Positions 1-9,816 of a stretch of 39,066 bases of DNA are shown one piece after another (within the stretch, counting starts at the first letter, position 1; each line of letters opens with the position of its first letter). The DNA lies in NCBI RefSeq assembly GCF_015062915.1, contig NZ_SUTJ01000013.1, positions 1 through 39,066 on the forward strand, in the 5' to 3' direction. A model generated the notes under the pieces. That model worked only from the letters and a program-made list of their open reading frames with translations. It made no database searches and was not told the DNA's origin. The position numbers were made by a program, and so were the translations under genes. Origin of the DNA: Methanobrevibacter thaueri (GTDB lineage: Archaea > Methanobacteriota > Methanobacteria > Methanobacteriales > Methanobacteriaceae).

Positions 1-3000
1 CATCTTCCAAATTCATTAATAACACTGCACGTGAAGGTGGAGCATTGCACTTCAAAAACTTAATTCAAATTGAACCAGCAGTTGCTTCATGTGATTTTGA
101 ACAAAATACTGCAGTTAAAGGATCTGCAATATACCTCGGCAATAACTCCATATATATGAGTGTCACATTATCCGAGTTTATTAAAAACGACATTAAAAAT
201 GATGCTGGCGAAGATGCAGAACTTGAAGGTGGAGTAATATATGTTAATGCAAACGATGCTGAAGTAACATTTAATATTGACACATCCAACTTTGAAAGCA
301 ACTCCAACAAGGATGTTAATGGTGGAGTCATATGCCTTGACGGAATTTCAAACGCAAACATCGACACCTGTACTTTCAATAACAATAAAGGTAAAATGGG
401 TTCTGTTATTTTAATCAAAAACCCTTCTAATGAAAAGCTCAGGTTATTTATAGACAACAGCCTCATTATGAACAACAATGCAACAATTGGAGCAATTGCA
501 ACATCTCCTAAAGTTACAGCATTCATTGACGGTTGTGTTCTTGCAAATAACACCGGTGAATACAGAAATATTTACAACAATGGATTTACCGTAGCTCATG
601 ATACCATTTTTGACGTTAAAGGTGTTGAATTAAATGCATTGAATGTTAAATATGGTGAAAGCTCAATAATCAGCGGTACAGCAGATATTGGTGCTAATAT
701 CTATGCTGCAGCTAATTTAACAGTCGCTGGTGAAAACGTCACTGTGGAAATCAAAGACAATGCATTCACCTATAATACAGGCATATTGAATCCAGGCAAA
801 TATCATGCTGTTTTAAACGGTATTGTAGATTACAATGAAAATGCATATCATATGGACAGCATTACTAAAATGTTCAAAGTCAACAGTGCAAGCTTTGATT
901 TGAATGTTTCCGTCGACAATATCACCTATGGTGAAACAATAAAAATCACTGAAACATTACCTGCAAACGCTATTGGTACAATAACCTACCAATTGAATGG
1001 AGTATATTATACAAAAGAAGAACTTGAGTCATTGAAATTAGATGCAGGAAAATACTCTCTTGTAGCTTTCTATAATGATGATACTTTCGAATCCACATAT
1101 TCCATTATTGATTTTGAAGTGAAAAAGGCCAATCCAACCATATCTGTAGCGGATGTGGAAGTTGGATCTGACGAAAACATTACTGTAAACATTGAAACAA
1201 ATGTTCCATCAATTTACACAATAGAAATTGGTGACTACAAGATCATCACATTAATCAACGGCAGCAAATCCATTGAAGTGGGTAAAACATTTGCGCCTGG
1301 AACTTACACAATCAAGGTCACTTCACAAGAACGTGTAAACTACTTATCAGGTTCTGCTGAGGCCACCTTGACAGTGAATGGAGCAACACTTGGCGCTACC
1401 AATAATGTTCTCGGCGAATCCTCAATTGAGGAAGTATATGATGAAAACGTTAATAATTTCAATTGGAATTCCCATGATGATATTCTAATTGCCTCAAATA
1501 ATGACATACTTAGTGATGAAGATTCCATTTTCGATGACTATGAAGGAACTGGCAACTTCATTTACCAAGAGGATGAAGATGATGATCCTCAATATTTCGA
1601 CACCCTAGAAGAGGCAATCGACGAAGCTTCACTATTTGGAGGTATCATTTCAGTTAGAGGTGGAACATATAAGGGATATGGATTCTGCGGAATTGATATT
1701 GAAGGAGAATTGGAAATAACAATCAGAGCTTATGGAGGCGAAGAGGTTATTTTCGACTGTGAAGGTGAAGATTATTTCCTACATTTAACATATGATACTG
1801 AAGTAGAGTGGATTGAGACAGTTCCTCCTATTCCAGTTCCATATAATACAGAAGGTCCTACCATTACACTTGAAAACATTACAGTAATCAATGGATACAA
1901 CTATGAAGGTGGAGCTATTGAACTGGTTGCAGGTACCTTGACAATGACCAACTGTAATTTCTACAATAACACTGCTGAAGATTATGGTGGAGCAATATGC
2001 ATTGGTTCAATGGATTCAGACCAGGATGCAACCCTTATTGCACTAAACTGTACATTTATAGGCAATATTGCAGGTGAAGAAGGTGGAGCAATCTATATTG
2101 AGGCAGATCTCGAACAATACTCCTCAGCAACATTTGGATTCTGTACCTTTTTAGATAACTTCCAGGGAGAAGAAGGAAACCTTACAATGAATTACTTTGC
2201 AGGCCCTGAAGTTAGTGAAATTACCAGTAAATATTGTGTTTTCAACGGCACTGGTAAAATATACAATGTTACCATTGATAAAATCAACCAAACAGTCATA
2301 ATTAACGGTACAACCCTAGATTCATTTGATTCAGTGGTTTTAATGTACTTCGACCAAGTACCTGTATACACAATGTACAATAACGGGTCCCAGAATTTCT
2401 ACATCACTTTTGAAGAAGTATTGGGGGGTAACTATACAGTAGGTCTAATGAATGATCATAACTTCAATACTTATCTCTTTGGATATAAATTTGAAATGGT
2501 AGAGGCAAATTTCATCATATCCGAGGATGAAGTGTATGAAAACTTAACTGATGCTATTGATGCTGTTGCGGAAAATGGTATTATTTATGCAAATCACAAT
2601 TACTATATTGAAGAGAATATGGAAATTGATATCACTAAATCATTCACTCTTAAGAATTTCAGAGATCGTATTGTTATTTTCGATGGAAACAGTACAAACT
2701 GGTTCTTTACAGTGGCTGAAGGATGTAATGTTGTGTTTGAAGGCATAAACTTTACCGATGGAAACATAAAAACCCATGCAGCATTTGAAAATAACGGTAA
2801 TTTAACATTTAAAAACTGTATATTCACTGATTTTGAAACCGAAGCAATCATATACAATGCTGGTTTCTTAAACATAATCGGCAGTGAATTTTCCGACAAT
2901 TTAATTAATAATGCTGTTGTTTTAAATGAAGGAAAATTATCCGTTGATTCAACTGTATTTGCAAGCAATATCATTAATGCTAATTCCGTAATATTCAACA

Positions 3001-6000
3001 ATGGAAATGCAGACGTTATATCATCTAATTTCACAGAAAACATTAATTATGGAAATAGTGGTGCAATATACAGCACTGACTCATTAAACATTAAAGACAG
3101 TGTTTTCCGTGAAAATGAAGGCATAAACGGTGGAGCAGTTTACAGTACAGGAACCCTGCAAGTTATCAACTCCACTTTTGAAGACAACACTGCAAACGGA
3201 TATGGTGGAGCAATTTACAGTGAAAATGAATTAGATATCTTTAATTCAACATTCACAGGAAACTATGCAGAAACTGACGGTGGTGCTATTTACAATAATA
3301 ATATTGCTATCGTTAATAATTCAACATTCGTTGCCAATACCGCAAACGGCAAAGGTGGAGCTATATATAACAACAAAACTTTAAAACTTACAGAATCCGT
3401 CTTTGGAATTAACACTGCGGACGAATTTGCAAACATATACAATGCGGGATCTATTGAATTCAGCGAAAACGTATTTGATTTCTATGATGTGATATTGCAC
3501 ATACCTGATGGCGAATACGGCGTCCCTGTAGTAATTACCGGTACACTTGACCCTCAATTCAACATGGATCTTCAACTGGTCTTGCCTGGATTTGTCAACA
3601 ATACTGATGCAACAGTCGACATTGTAGAAGGCATATTTGAACACAATGTAGGAGTCATGCCAAAAGGCATTTATGACGTCATATTAAATGAAATCATTTA
3701 TGACAGCAACGGCAACGTTTATTATGGTGAAGCAGTAATTGACAGGCTCATCGTCCATAAGGCAAATGTATACATCAATCTTACTGTTGAGGATATTGTC
3801 CTTAGGGATGCATTAGTGGCTGCACCTGTTTTAAAAGTCAATGCAACCAAAGACGGAATCATCAATCTTCTATTCAATAACAAGTTTTTAACTGTCAACA
3901 TTACCGATGGTTATGGTGAAATAACCTTGGAAAGTGTTGGAGAAGGAAACTACACTGTATTTGCAGTCCGTGAAGGTGATGAAAACTATAATGATGCGGT
4001 GAACACAACCACATTCAAAGTCAGCGAATATGAAGGCAATTTCATTGTCAACAGTACCGGCCATAAATTCGATTCATTGCGTGAAGCTATCAACGATGCT
4101 GCCGCTGAAGACATCATTTATGTAAACGAAGGAAATTATACTGGTCCTGGCAATTTCGGAATACAAATTATAGGTAAGAAATTAACTATTACCCCACTTG
4201 GAGTTGTTATTTTTGATGCAAATTCATCAGATTATAACTTTATTACTATTTATCCAAATTCCGATGTTACCCTTGAAGATATTGTAATCACAGGTTTTAA
4301 TACTGATGATTCAATCATTTACAATCAAGGTAATGTGACTGTTAACGGATGTACATTTATCAATAACAATGTATCCAATCCAGATTGCCCATTAATCGAC
4401 AGTATCGGAAATGTAACCATTGTTGAATCTGAATTTTATGACAACACTGTAGGAGCAAATCTCATTTACAATTTAGGTAAATCAAATAATGTCCTTATTA
4501 ACGAGTCAACATTTGAGAACAACACAATCAACTCTCCTGTTCACAGCATCATATCAATAATGAATGCAGATACAGTGAAAGTCATATCAAGCAAATTTGT
4601 TGAAAACGTTTTAACATCTGATATCATTCATGTTTCAGGTGCTAACGATGTTCTAATTAATTCTGTATTTGTAAATAACACTGAAGGTTTATATGCTATT
4701 TATTCAGATATAACTTCCAATCTACTCGTTGAAGATTCCATATTCACCGGCAATACCATGGAGCGTTATATAATAGGAATAGGTGGATCAATTTTATTTA
4801 ACAATAATACTGCCATTATTTCCGGTTGTACATTCACAGAAAATACCGCTCAAAATGTTGTGTATAATTATAACGAAAAGTTATCCGTTTTAGAATCCAC
4901 CTTTACAGCCAACACACTTTCAGGTGACGGTGCATTATACATTACATCAAAAATGAATTCAACTGTCGATAACTGTGTATTTACAGACAATAATGCAGAC
5001 AGTTACAGAAACATCTATAGTGAAAATCCTAATGTAAAAATTACCAATACCCTGTTTGATGCAATAAATGTTGATTTAAGTGTTAATGACATTGACTACG
5101 GAGAAAATGAAACAATTAATGGTACTATCGATATCGGTACAAACCTAAACTTCACTGTTAAATTGGACATTAACGGCAGAACTTATTCAGTAAACGTAAC
5201 TGACAATAAGTTCACCCACAATGTAAAACGTCCTAGCGCTGGAGACCATACTGTAGTATTGAATGCAGAAGACAGTAATTCAAACAGTTACACTATTGAT
5301 AAAATAACTAAAATATTCACTGTCAACCAAGTAGAACAGCTATTAAACGTTACAATTAAAGACATTAATTATGGTGAGAAATTAAATGTTACCATAGTCG
5401 CTAATAAACCTAACAATGTTGTCTTTGAATTGAACGGCAAGACCTACACTAATGAGACTCTGCAAAATCTCATATTGGCTGCTGGTGATTATTTAATTGT
5501 TGCAAAATCTAGCGGAGATAAAAACTACCTTCCGGCTACAGCATTCGTTCATGTGAAAGTTCACAAGATTGCACCTGTCATTACAGTCAGTGATGCTGAA
5601 GGTAACTATGGTGATGAGATTAAAGTGGATGTAAGTGTCAGTGCTCCTGATTATTACACCGTATTTATAGGTGACAAATCAGTTTCATTATATGTTGAGG
5701 ACAAAGCAACATTCACATTCAACGGTACAGACTTCAAGCCAGGTACCCATGAAATCAAGGCTTATGTATTTGAAAGTGAAAATTATACTGAAGCATATGG
5801 TAATGCCACATTAACAGTGAATAAAACTGATGGTTTCTTCAGGTTATCAAACGATATGATCGGTTATGGTGAAAATGCAACCGTTAGAGTAACCGCTCCA
5901 GTGAATGCATCTGGAAACATTATATACACAATATATGACAAGAATGCGGAAGTGGTTTACACTATCACACAATCATGTCTCGAAGACCTTGTTGTGCCTA

Positions 6001-7202
6001 ACTTGAAACTTGGAACCTATATTGTCACAGGTACTTATGAAGGTGACTCCTACTACACCGATAAGTCAAGAGTCAATTCCAGTTCAATAACTGTGATTAA
6101 AGGCGAACCAAAAGTTGATATTAACCTTGAAAACATTACTGGAAGCACACCTTCAATAAGCGTGAAATTACCTGAAGATGCAACTGGAAATATAAGTGTC
6201 TATGTGAACAACATATTGCAAAAAACCGTTAATTTGGTCAATGGTAGTGCAGTTGTTAACACTACAGATTTAAAACCTGGTAATAATACTGTTACTGTTA
6301 TATACAGCGGTGATGACAATTATAAACCAATCAACAAGACTGCTGTCGTAAATTACCAAGTTTCAATTGTTGCATCCGACATGACAAGAGGTTACAATAG
6401 CGGCTTGGATTACAATGCATCATTATATGATGAAAATGGATTACCACTTGCAAACACAAATGTGACAATCAAGGTGGACACAATCAACTACACTGTCAAA
6501 ACAGATTCCAATGGTGTATTGAAACTCAATAAGAAATTGGCTGTAGGAAATCATGCTATTGTCATTATCAATCCAGTGACTGGCGAATATAAATTGACTA
6601 ACTTGAAGATAGTTAAAAGAATCACAGGCAACAAGAATGTGAAAATATTCTTCGCTGATGGATCTAAATATACCGTCAGGATTGTTGGTGACGACGGCAA
6701 GTATGTTGGAGCAGGCCAGGTTGTTAAAATGAAAGTTGCAGGCAAAACCTATTCTGTCAAAACAGATAAGAATGGTTATGCTACCCTTAAATTACGTTTG
6801 AAAGCTAAAACATACACTATTAGTGTGACATATAAAGGATTCACCACTAAAAATACTGTGAAAGTTAAATCTGTTGTGAAACCTGTTAAAAAGTTAGTAA
6901 AAATTAATAAGAAGTCTAAAACTAAAAAGACCAAAAAATCTAAAAAGAAATACATTAAAATCAAAGTTAAACTTAAAGGCAAAAAAGTCCTTAAAAAGAA
7001 AAAAGTTTACATGAAGTTTAAGGGTAAAACATACAAGGCTAAAACCAACAAGAAAGGAAAAGCAACCTTCAAAGTACCTAAAAAAGTTATCAAAAAACTT
7101 AAGAAAGGTAAAAAATACAAGGCTAAATTCACCTACAAGGCAAAAGCAAACGGAAAAACAATTAAAAACACAGCTAAATGCTATGTTAAAAAATACAGAT
7201 AA
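1..7202 (+). CDS. Adhesin-like surface protein: beta-helix and Ig-like repeats with Lys-rich C-terminus (5' partial)
   Basis: The reading frame is open from the left edge (first full codon at nt 3), so the true start and signal peptide lie outside. The first start-like codon, TTG at 45, sits inside a repeat and is not the start. At least 2,399 residues are visible. Numbering from nt 45, there are four stretches of polymorphic/right-handed beta-helix repeats with GGAI/GGAV and FxxNTA-type turns (about 1-190, 515-735, 822-1140, 1328-1670). Between and after them are Ig-like beta-sandwich modules (about 200-445, 1145-1320, 1673-2100) with recurrent YGE(N/T)-type motifs. Three carrier-type repeats follow (about 2105-2385), ending in an extremely Lys-rich tail. 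An acidic linker lies near 450-515. This is the typical make-up of Methanobrevibacter adhesin-like proteins; cell-surface display and binding are inferred. No membrane anchor is visible at the C-terminus. Confidence 0.9.
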   Translation, partial: SSKFINNTAREGGALHFKNLIQIEPAVASCDFEQNTAVKGSAIYLGNNSIYMSVTLSEFIKNDIKNDAGEDAELEGGVIYVNANDAEVTFNIDTSNFESNSNKDVNGGVICLDGISNANIDTCTFNNNKGKMGSVILIKNPSNEKLRLFIDNSLIMNNNATIGAIATSPKVTAFIDGCVLANNTGEYRNIYNNGFTVAHDTIFDVKGVELNALNVKYGESSIISGTADIGANIYAAANLTVAGENVTVEIKDNAFTYNTGILNPGKYHAVLNGIVDYNENAYHMDSITKMFKVNSASFDLNVSVDNITYGETIKITETLPANAIGTITYQLNGVYYTKEELESLKLDAGKYSLVAFYNDDTFESTYSIIDFEVKKANPTISVADVEVGSDENITVNIETNVPSIYTIEIGDYKIITLINGSKSIEVGKTFAPGTYTIKVTSQERVNYLSGSAEATLTVNGATLGATNNVLGESSIEEVYDENVNNFNWNSHDDILIASNNDILSDEDSIFDDYEGTGNFIYQEDEDDDPQYFDTLEEAIDEASLFGGIISVRGGTYKGYGFCGIDIEGELEITIRAYGGEEVIFDCEGEDYFLHLTYDTEVEWIETVPPIPVPYNTEGPTITLENITVINGYNYEGGAIELVAGTLTMTNCNFYNNTAEDYGGAICIGSMDSDQDATLIALNCTFIGNIAGEEGGAIYIEADLEQYSSATFGFCTFLDNFQGEEGNLTMNYFAGPEVSEITSKYCVFNGTGKIYNVTIDKINQTVIINGTTLDSFDSVVLMYFDQVPVYTMYNNGSQNFYITFEEVLGGNYTVGLMNDHNFNTYLFGYKFEMVEANFIISEDEVYENLTDAIDAVAENGIIYANHNYYIEENMEIDITKSFTLKNFRDRIVIFDGNSTNWFFTVAEGCNVVFEGINFTDGNIKTHAAFENNGNLTFKNCIFTDFETEAIIYNAGFLNIIGSEFSDNLINNAVVLNEGKLSVDSTVFASNIINANSVIFNNGNADVISSNFTENINYGNSGAIYSTDSLNIKDSVFRENEGINGGAVYSTGTLQVINSTFEDNTANGYGGAIYSENELDIFNSTFTGNYAETDGGAIYNNNIAIVNNSTFVANTANGKGGAIYNNKTLKLTESVFGINTADEFANIYNAGSIEFSENVFDFYDVILHIPDGEYGVPVVITGTLDPQFNMDLQLVLPGFVNNTDATVDIVEGIFEHNVGVMPKGIYDVILNEIIYDSNGNVYYGEAVIDRLIVHKANVYINLTVEDIVLRDALVAAPVLKVNATKDGIINLLFNNKFLTVNITDGYGEITLESVGEGNYTVFAVREGDENYNDAVNTTTFKVSEYEGNFIVNSTGHKFDSLREAINDAAAEDIIYVNEGNYTGPGNFGIQIIGKKLTITPLGVVIFDANSSDYNFITIYPNSDVTLEDIVITGFNTDDSIIYNQGNVTVNGCTFINNNVSNPDCPLIDSIGNVTIVESEFYDNTVGANLIYNLGKSNNVLINESTFENNTINSPVHSIISIMNADTVKVISSKFVENVLTSDIIHVSGANDVLINSVFVNNTEGLYAIYSDITSNLLVEDSIFTGNTMERYIIGIGGSILFNNNTAIISGCTFTENTAQNVVYNYNEKLSVLESTFTANTLSGDGALYITSKMNSTVDNCVFTDNNADSYRNIYSENPNVKITNTLFDAINVDLSVNDIDYGENETINGTIDIGTNLNFTVKLDINGRTYSVNVTDNKFTHNVKRPSAGDHTVVLNAEDSNSNSYTIDKITKIFTVNQVEQLLNVTIKDINYGEKLNVTIVANKPNNVVFELNGKTYTNETLQNLILAAGDYLIVAKSSGDKNYLPATAFVHVKVHKIAPVITVSDAEGNYGDEIKVDVSVSAPDYYTVFIGDKSVSLYVEDKATFTFNGTDFKPGTHEIKAYVFESENYTEAYGNATLTVNKTDGFFRLSNDMIGYGENATVRVTAPVNASGNIIYTIYDKNAEVVYTITQSCLEDLVVPNLKLGTYIVTGTYEGDSYYTDKSRVNSSSITVIKGEPKVDINLENITGSTPSISVKLPEDATGNISVYVNNILQKTVNLVNGSAVVNTTDLKPGNNTVTVIYSGDDNYKPINKTAVVNYQVSIVASDMTRGYNSGLDYNASLYDENGLPLANTNVTIKVDTINYTVKTDSNGVLKLNKKLAVGNHAIVIINPVTGEYKLTNLKIVKRITGNKNVKIFFADGSKYTVRIVGDDGKYVGAGQVVKMKVAGKTYSVKTDKNGYATLKLRLKAKTYTISVTYKGFTTKNTVKVKSVVKPVKKLVKINKKSKTKKTKKSKKKYIKIKVKLKGKKVLKKKKVYMKFKGKTYKAKTNKKGKATFKVPKKVIKKLKKGKKYKAKFTYKAKANGKTIKNTAKCYVKKYR

Positions 7203-7215
7203 AACACAAAATTTT

Positions 7216-7250
7216 TGAGGATTTTTTAATCCTCACATTTTCTTTTTTTA
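7216..7250 (+). terminator. Hairpin plus T-tract terminator after the adhesin gene
   Basis: Perfect 8-bp stem TGAGGATT (7216-7223) / AATCCTCA (7228-7235) with a TTTT loop. It starts 14 nt after the stop codon and is followed by a T-rich stretch to 7250. Confidence 0.75.
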
Positions 7251-7256
7251 AATGTG

Positions 7257-7368
7257 ATGTTTTTCTGACAACTGAAAAACATGTGCAAATATAATCTTAT
7301 CTGATTCTAACTTATATAACATTTCAATCATTTATATAAACAGAATATTTTATTTATTGAATAAAATA
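7257..7368. repeat. Two further inverted repeats in the adhesin-hsp20 spacer
   Basis: The spacer 7203-7511 has no gene that I can support. Besides the terminator it holds two perfect inverted repeats. ATGTTTTTC (7257-7265) pairs with GAAAAACAT (7274-7282) across an 8-nt loop. TATTTTATT (7346-7354) pairs with AATAAAATA (7360-7368) across a 5-nt loop. The second is pure A/T and may be chance; the role of either is unknown. Confidence 0.5.
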
Positions 7369-7435
7369 AAGTGCTTCCAATATATAAAAGAAAAGTTCAA
7401 TAGCATTACTTTTTAATAACTTTTAGTAAATTTAA

Positions 7436-7501
7436 TAGAAAAGTATATATACTAACAAAAAGTAACTAATACATACTTATAACAATTCATCAATAAAGGA
7501 G
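7436..7501 (+). promoter_or_regulatory. Promoter and ribosome binding site of the small heat-shock gene
   Basis: A strong archaeal TATA box TATATATA (7444-7451) is preceded by an A-rich BRE-like stretch (GAAAAG), predicting transcription start near 7475. GGAG at 7498-7501 is 10 nt before the ATG at 7512 and is the ribosome binding site. A GTG at 7503 is only 1 nt from it and is not the start. Confidence 0.65.
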
Positions 7502-7511
7502 CGTGAAAAAT

Positions 7512-8072
7512 ATGGTAGATTCCGAAACCATTGAAGAAAAAATTTCTGATAAAAAAGAAAAATTTGATGAAAAATTTGAAGAAAGAAAAGAAAAAATTGA
7601 TGACAAAAAAGAAAAAAGCAAAAACATTGCTGACAATGTTATCAACGACCTATACAAAAGCATAGACGATTTCAAGGAAAACATCAAGAGCATGCAAAAA
7701 GCAGCAGATCAAAAATATTCCGATTACAAAAAATCAACCGTGCAAACATTAGACATTGACTTGATTGAAACCAAAGATGTTTACTACATCAAAGCAGCAG
7801 TACCTGGCGTTGAAAAAGAAGATGTATTAATCGAAGCAGGCGACAATGACATAACCATTGAAACCACTTTCAAACCATACATTGAAGAATTCGCAGAAGA
7901 TGAAACCGCTGAAGTAATTTCCTCCTCACTCAAATCAGGCAGATGCGTCAAAACTGTAAGATTTGAAAACAGCCTTGATTTAGAAAACATCACTGCAAAA
8001 TTCGCAAACGGAATCGTAATTGTTACAATTCCAAAACTAATCATACCAAAACATAAAGTAAATGTAGAATAG
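7512..8072 (+). CDS. Hsp20/alpha-crystallin family small heat-shock protein
   Basis: A 186-residue ATP-independent holdase chaperone that should bind unfolding cytosolic proteins. Residues 1-70 are a highly charged Lys/Glu-rich, probably coiled-coil arm (EKFDEKFEERKEKIDDKKEK). Residues about 78-186 are an alpha-crystallin domain: DLIETKDVYYIKAAVPGVEKED, then the ACD strands, an FxNGIVIVTIPK beta-9 signature, and a C-terminal IPK segment resembling the I-x-I/V docking tail. The usual archaeal family is about 140-170 aa, so the N-terminal arm is long and unusually charged. It is monocistronic, with its own TATA box, and ends in a hairpin that includes the stop codon. Start ATG chosen from SD spacing. 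Confidence 0.92.
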   Translation: MVDSETIEEKISDKKEKFDEKFEERKEKIDDKKEKSKNIADNVINDLYKSIDDFKENIKSMQKAADQKYSDYKKSTVQTLDIDLIETKDVYYIKAAVPGVEKEDVLIEAGDNDITIETTFKPYIEEFAEDETAEVISSSLKSGRCVKTVRFENSLDLENITAKFANGIVIVTIPKLIIPKHKVNVE

Positions 8073-8100
8073 ATTTTCTACATTTTTCTCTCTTTTTTTT
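8060..8100 (+). terminator. Terminator hairpin with the hsp20 stop codon in its loop
   Basis: A 10-bp stem (8060-8069 with 8076-8085, core TGTAGAA/TTCTACA) encloses a 6-nt loop TAGATT that begins with the TAG stop (8070-8072). T-rich sequence follows to 8100. The adjoining A-run also gives a T-tract to the convergent minus-strand gene ending at 8109. Confidence 0.8.
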
Positions 8101-8108
8101 AAAAAAAA

Positions 8109-9119
8109 TTAATATCGTACTTTACCGATGTGTCTTGTAGCACCAGGATCCTCACCGTTATAATGTGCCAAGTAATATACAAACCATTCAAGTGGAATAA
8201 CAAGAACGAATGGAGATAAGAGTTTATCCACATCAGCATAATCCTTCAATTCATAGATTATGGATTTCAACTTGAGATTTTCGCAAAACTCAATAGCCTT
8301 ATCTGTAATCTCATCAGACTCAAACTCTGATTTTAAAATTATTATAGGAACATCCTTTTCAGCCCTTTCAATGAGACCATGTCTGAATTCGGCTGAATAT
8401 TCAGGACAAGCGTGCTTGATTGCACCTTCCATGAGCATTGTCATTGCCAACTTATATGCAAGACCGAAGTTCGGACCGCTTCCAAGACAGTAGAATATGT
8501 CCTCGTTTTTAAAGTCCTGTGCCAGCAACCTGTTGTCATATTCAGTGGTTTTCAACAGTTCCTCAATTATATCAGGCATTTCAGACAATTGCTTTAACAA
8601 GTTGTCCTTTCCTTCATAATCAGATGCTGAGAATAATATTTGATAAAGGCATGCAAGCTGTGTGATATAGGTTTTAGTACCCAGAATAGCTGTTTCTGTT
8701 TCACATCTTGTTGCAATTGGAGTTTTAGCTTCTTTAATCATTGAACTTTCAGGTTCATTTGAAATGGAAACAGTGTGTATGTTGAATTCATTAGCCTTTC
8801 TGAGTGCTGCAAGTGTGTCTGCTGTTTCACCTGACTGTGAGGTGAATATAGCTATAGAATCCTCATTTTGAGTTAATTTCTTATTGTAGTAGAATTCATA
8901 GCCCGCATATACTTCAATGTTGAGGTTTGTGCTTGACATTCTTATTGCATCACGAACGCTATAACATGTTGAAATGGAACTTCCACAGCCTATCAAGTAT
9001 ATTTTGCCCGCTTCAGAAACCATTTGAGAAACTTTATCCATGTTTTCCTTTTCGCTTTCAAAAGTTTTTCTTAAAGAATCCGGTTGTTCCATCATCTCAT
9101 CATACATTTTATATTTCAT
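8109..9119 (-). CDS. SIS-domain sugar-phosphate isomerase/deaminase (GlmS isomerase-like)
   Basis: A 336-residue cytosolic protein with two SIS (sugar isomerase) domains. It resembles the isomerase half of glucosamine-6-phosphate synthase and FrlB/AgaS-type enzymes. SIS-1 (about 30-170) contains the phosphosugar-binding loops IGCGSSIST and [13 protein letters not shown]-2 (about 200-330) contains [15 protein letters not shown] and the [12 protein letters not shown] segment that carries the conserved Glu and His region of the GlmS isomerase. There is no N-terminal glutaminase domain, so it would need free ammonia, a separate glutaminase, or work as a deglycase/deaminase. The substrate cannot be read from sequence. 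Start ATG has AAAGGAG (9129-9135) 9 nt upstream. It is transcribed divergently from the DUF447 gene. Confidence 0.88.
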   Translation of the reverse strand: MKYKMYDEMMEQPDSLRKTFESEKENMDKVSQMVSEAGKIYLIGCGSSISTCYSVRDAIRMSSTNLNIEVYAGYEFYYNKKLTQNEDSIAIFTSQSGETADTLAALRKANEFNIHTVSISNEPESSMIKEAKTPIATRCETETAILGTKTYITQLACLYQILFSASDYEGKDNLLKQLSEMPDIIEELLKTTEYDNRLLAQDFKNEDIFYCLGSGPNFGLAYKLAMTMLMEGAIKHACPEYSAEFRHGLIERAEKDVPIIILKSEFESDEITDKAIEFCENLKLKSIIYELKDYADVDKLLSPFVLVIPLEWFVYYLAHYNGEDPGATRHIGKVRY

Positions 9120-9192
9120 AAGCTTAAACTCCTTTAAAATTAAATATTATCATTAATATATTGTTAATCAAGATATAAAAAGGTTTTTTATT
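9120..9192. promoter_or_regulatory. Divergent promoter region of the SIS and DUF447 genes
   Basis: A 73-bp spacer with a TATA-like element on each strand. On minus, TTTTTATATC (about 9173-9183) predicts a roughly 30-nt leader containing AAAGGAG. On plus, TTAATATATT (about 9152-9161) predicts a start near 9183 and a very short leader for the DUF447 gene, which has no clear SD. Confidence 0.45.
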
Positions 9193-9816
9193 ATGATTGA
9201 TTTGGCTTTAATTGGAATGGAAAAGGGAAGGCAATACGAGACAATTATTTCCACAAGAAATGAGGATGGAAGCAAGAATGCAGCACCCATAGGGGTGATT
9301 TGTGCGGGCAGTGACAAAATCATCAACAGAATTTTTAAGGGAAGTCACACTCTCGACAACATTGTCCGTGAAAGACAGTTCACAGTCAACATTACACATG
9401 ATCCTGAGCTTTTCACCACTGCAACCCTTGGAAATCTGCCACAGGACTGTTTTAATGATGATTGTTCCATAAAAGGCGTTAAGGCCCACTTCAAATGTGA
9501 AGTGATCAGCTTGACTGAAGCTGTCAAGCAAAGCGACCCAATTAAAAGGAAAGATGAAGCGATTGTCATCAAATCCAAGGTTGTTGACTTGAAAATTAGT
9601 GAACAAACACATGCATTAAACAGGGGCTTTGGATATGTCATTGAAAGCTTAGCCAATTTTACACGCTTTGACATGGTGGGCAGTGAAGAAAAAGATGAAT
9701 ACTTGAAAAAGTTCAAAGAAGCAAATCGTGTTGTGAAAAAAGTCGGAACAAAAGAAGATATAAAAGCCATGAATGAAATAAAAAAAGAATTAATTAAAAA
9801 AGGCTTCAAACCTTAA
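9193..9816 (+). CDS. DUF447 family protein, FMN-binding split-barrel type
   Basis: A 207-residue protein matching the archaeal DUF447 family, which has an FMN-binding split-barrel fold related to flavin reductases. The conserved N-terminal signature is visible as [21 protein letters not shown] (residues about 15-35), followed by [12 protein letters not shown] and [17 protein letters not shown]. It presumably binds FMN as a cytosolic homodimer; no substrate is known for the family. The ATG has little SD, so a short or leaderless transcript is likely. The gene is convergent with adenine deaminase and the two overlap by 4 nt at their stops, leaving no room for a separate terminator. Confidence 0.8.
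   Translation: MIDLALIGMEKGRQYETIISTRNEDGSKNAAPIGVICAGSDKIINRIFKGSHTLDNIVRERQFTVNITHDPELFTTATLGNLPQDCFNDDCSIKGVKAHFKCEVISLTEAVKQSDPIKRKDEAIVIKSKVVDLKISEQTHALNRGFGYVIESLANFTRFDMVGSEEKDEYLKKFKEANRVVKKVGTKEDIKAMNEIKKELIKKGFKP

Noticed and set aside
45..47. TTG as start of the adhesin gene
   Set aside because: The frame is open upstream to the window edge and the codon lies within a beta-helix repeat, so the gene is 5' partial.
7346..7368. Second terminator or heat-shock operator upstream of hsp20
   Set aside because: The hairpin is entirely A/T, lies about 75 nt upstream of the TATA and has no T-tract; chance cannot be excluded.
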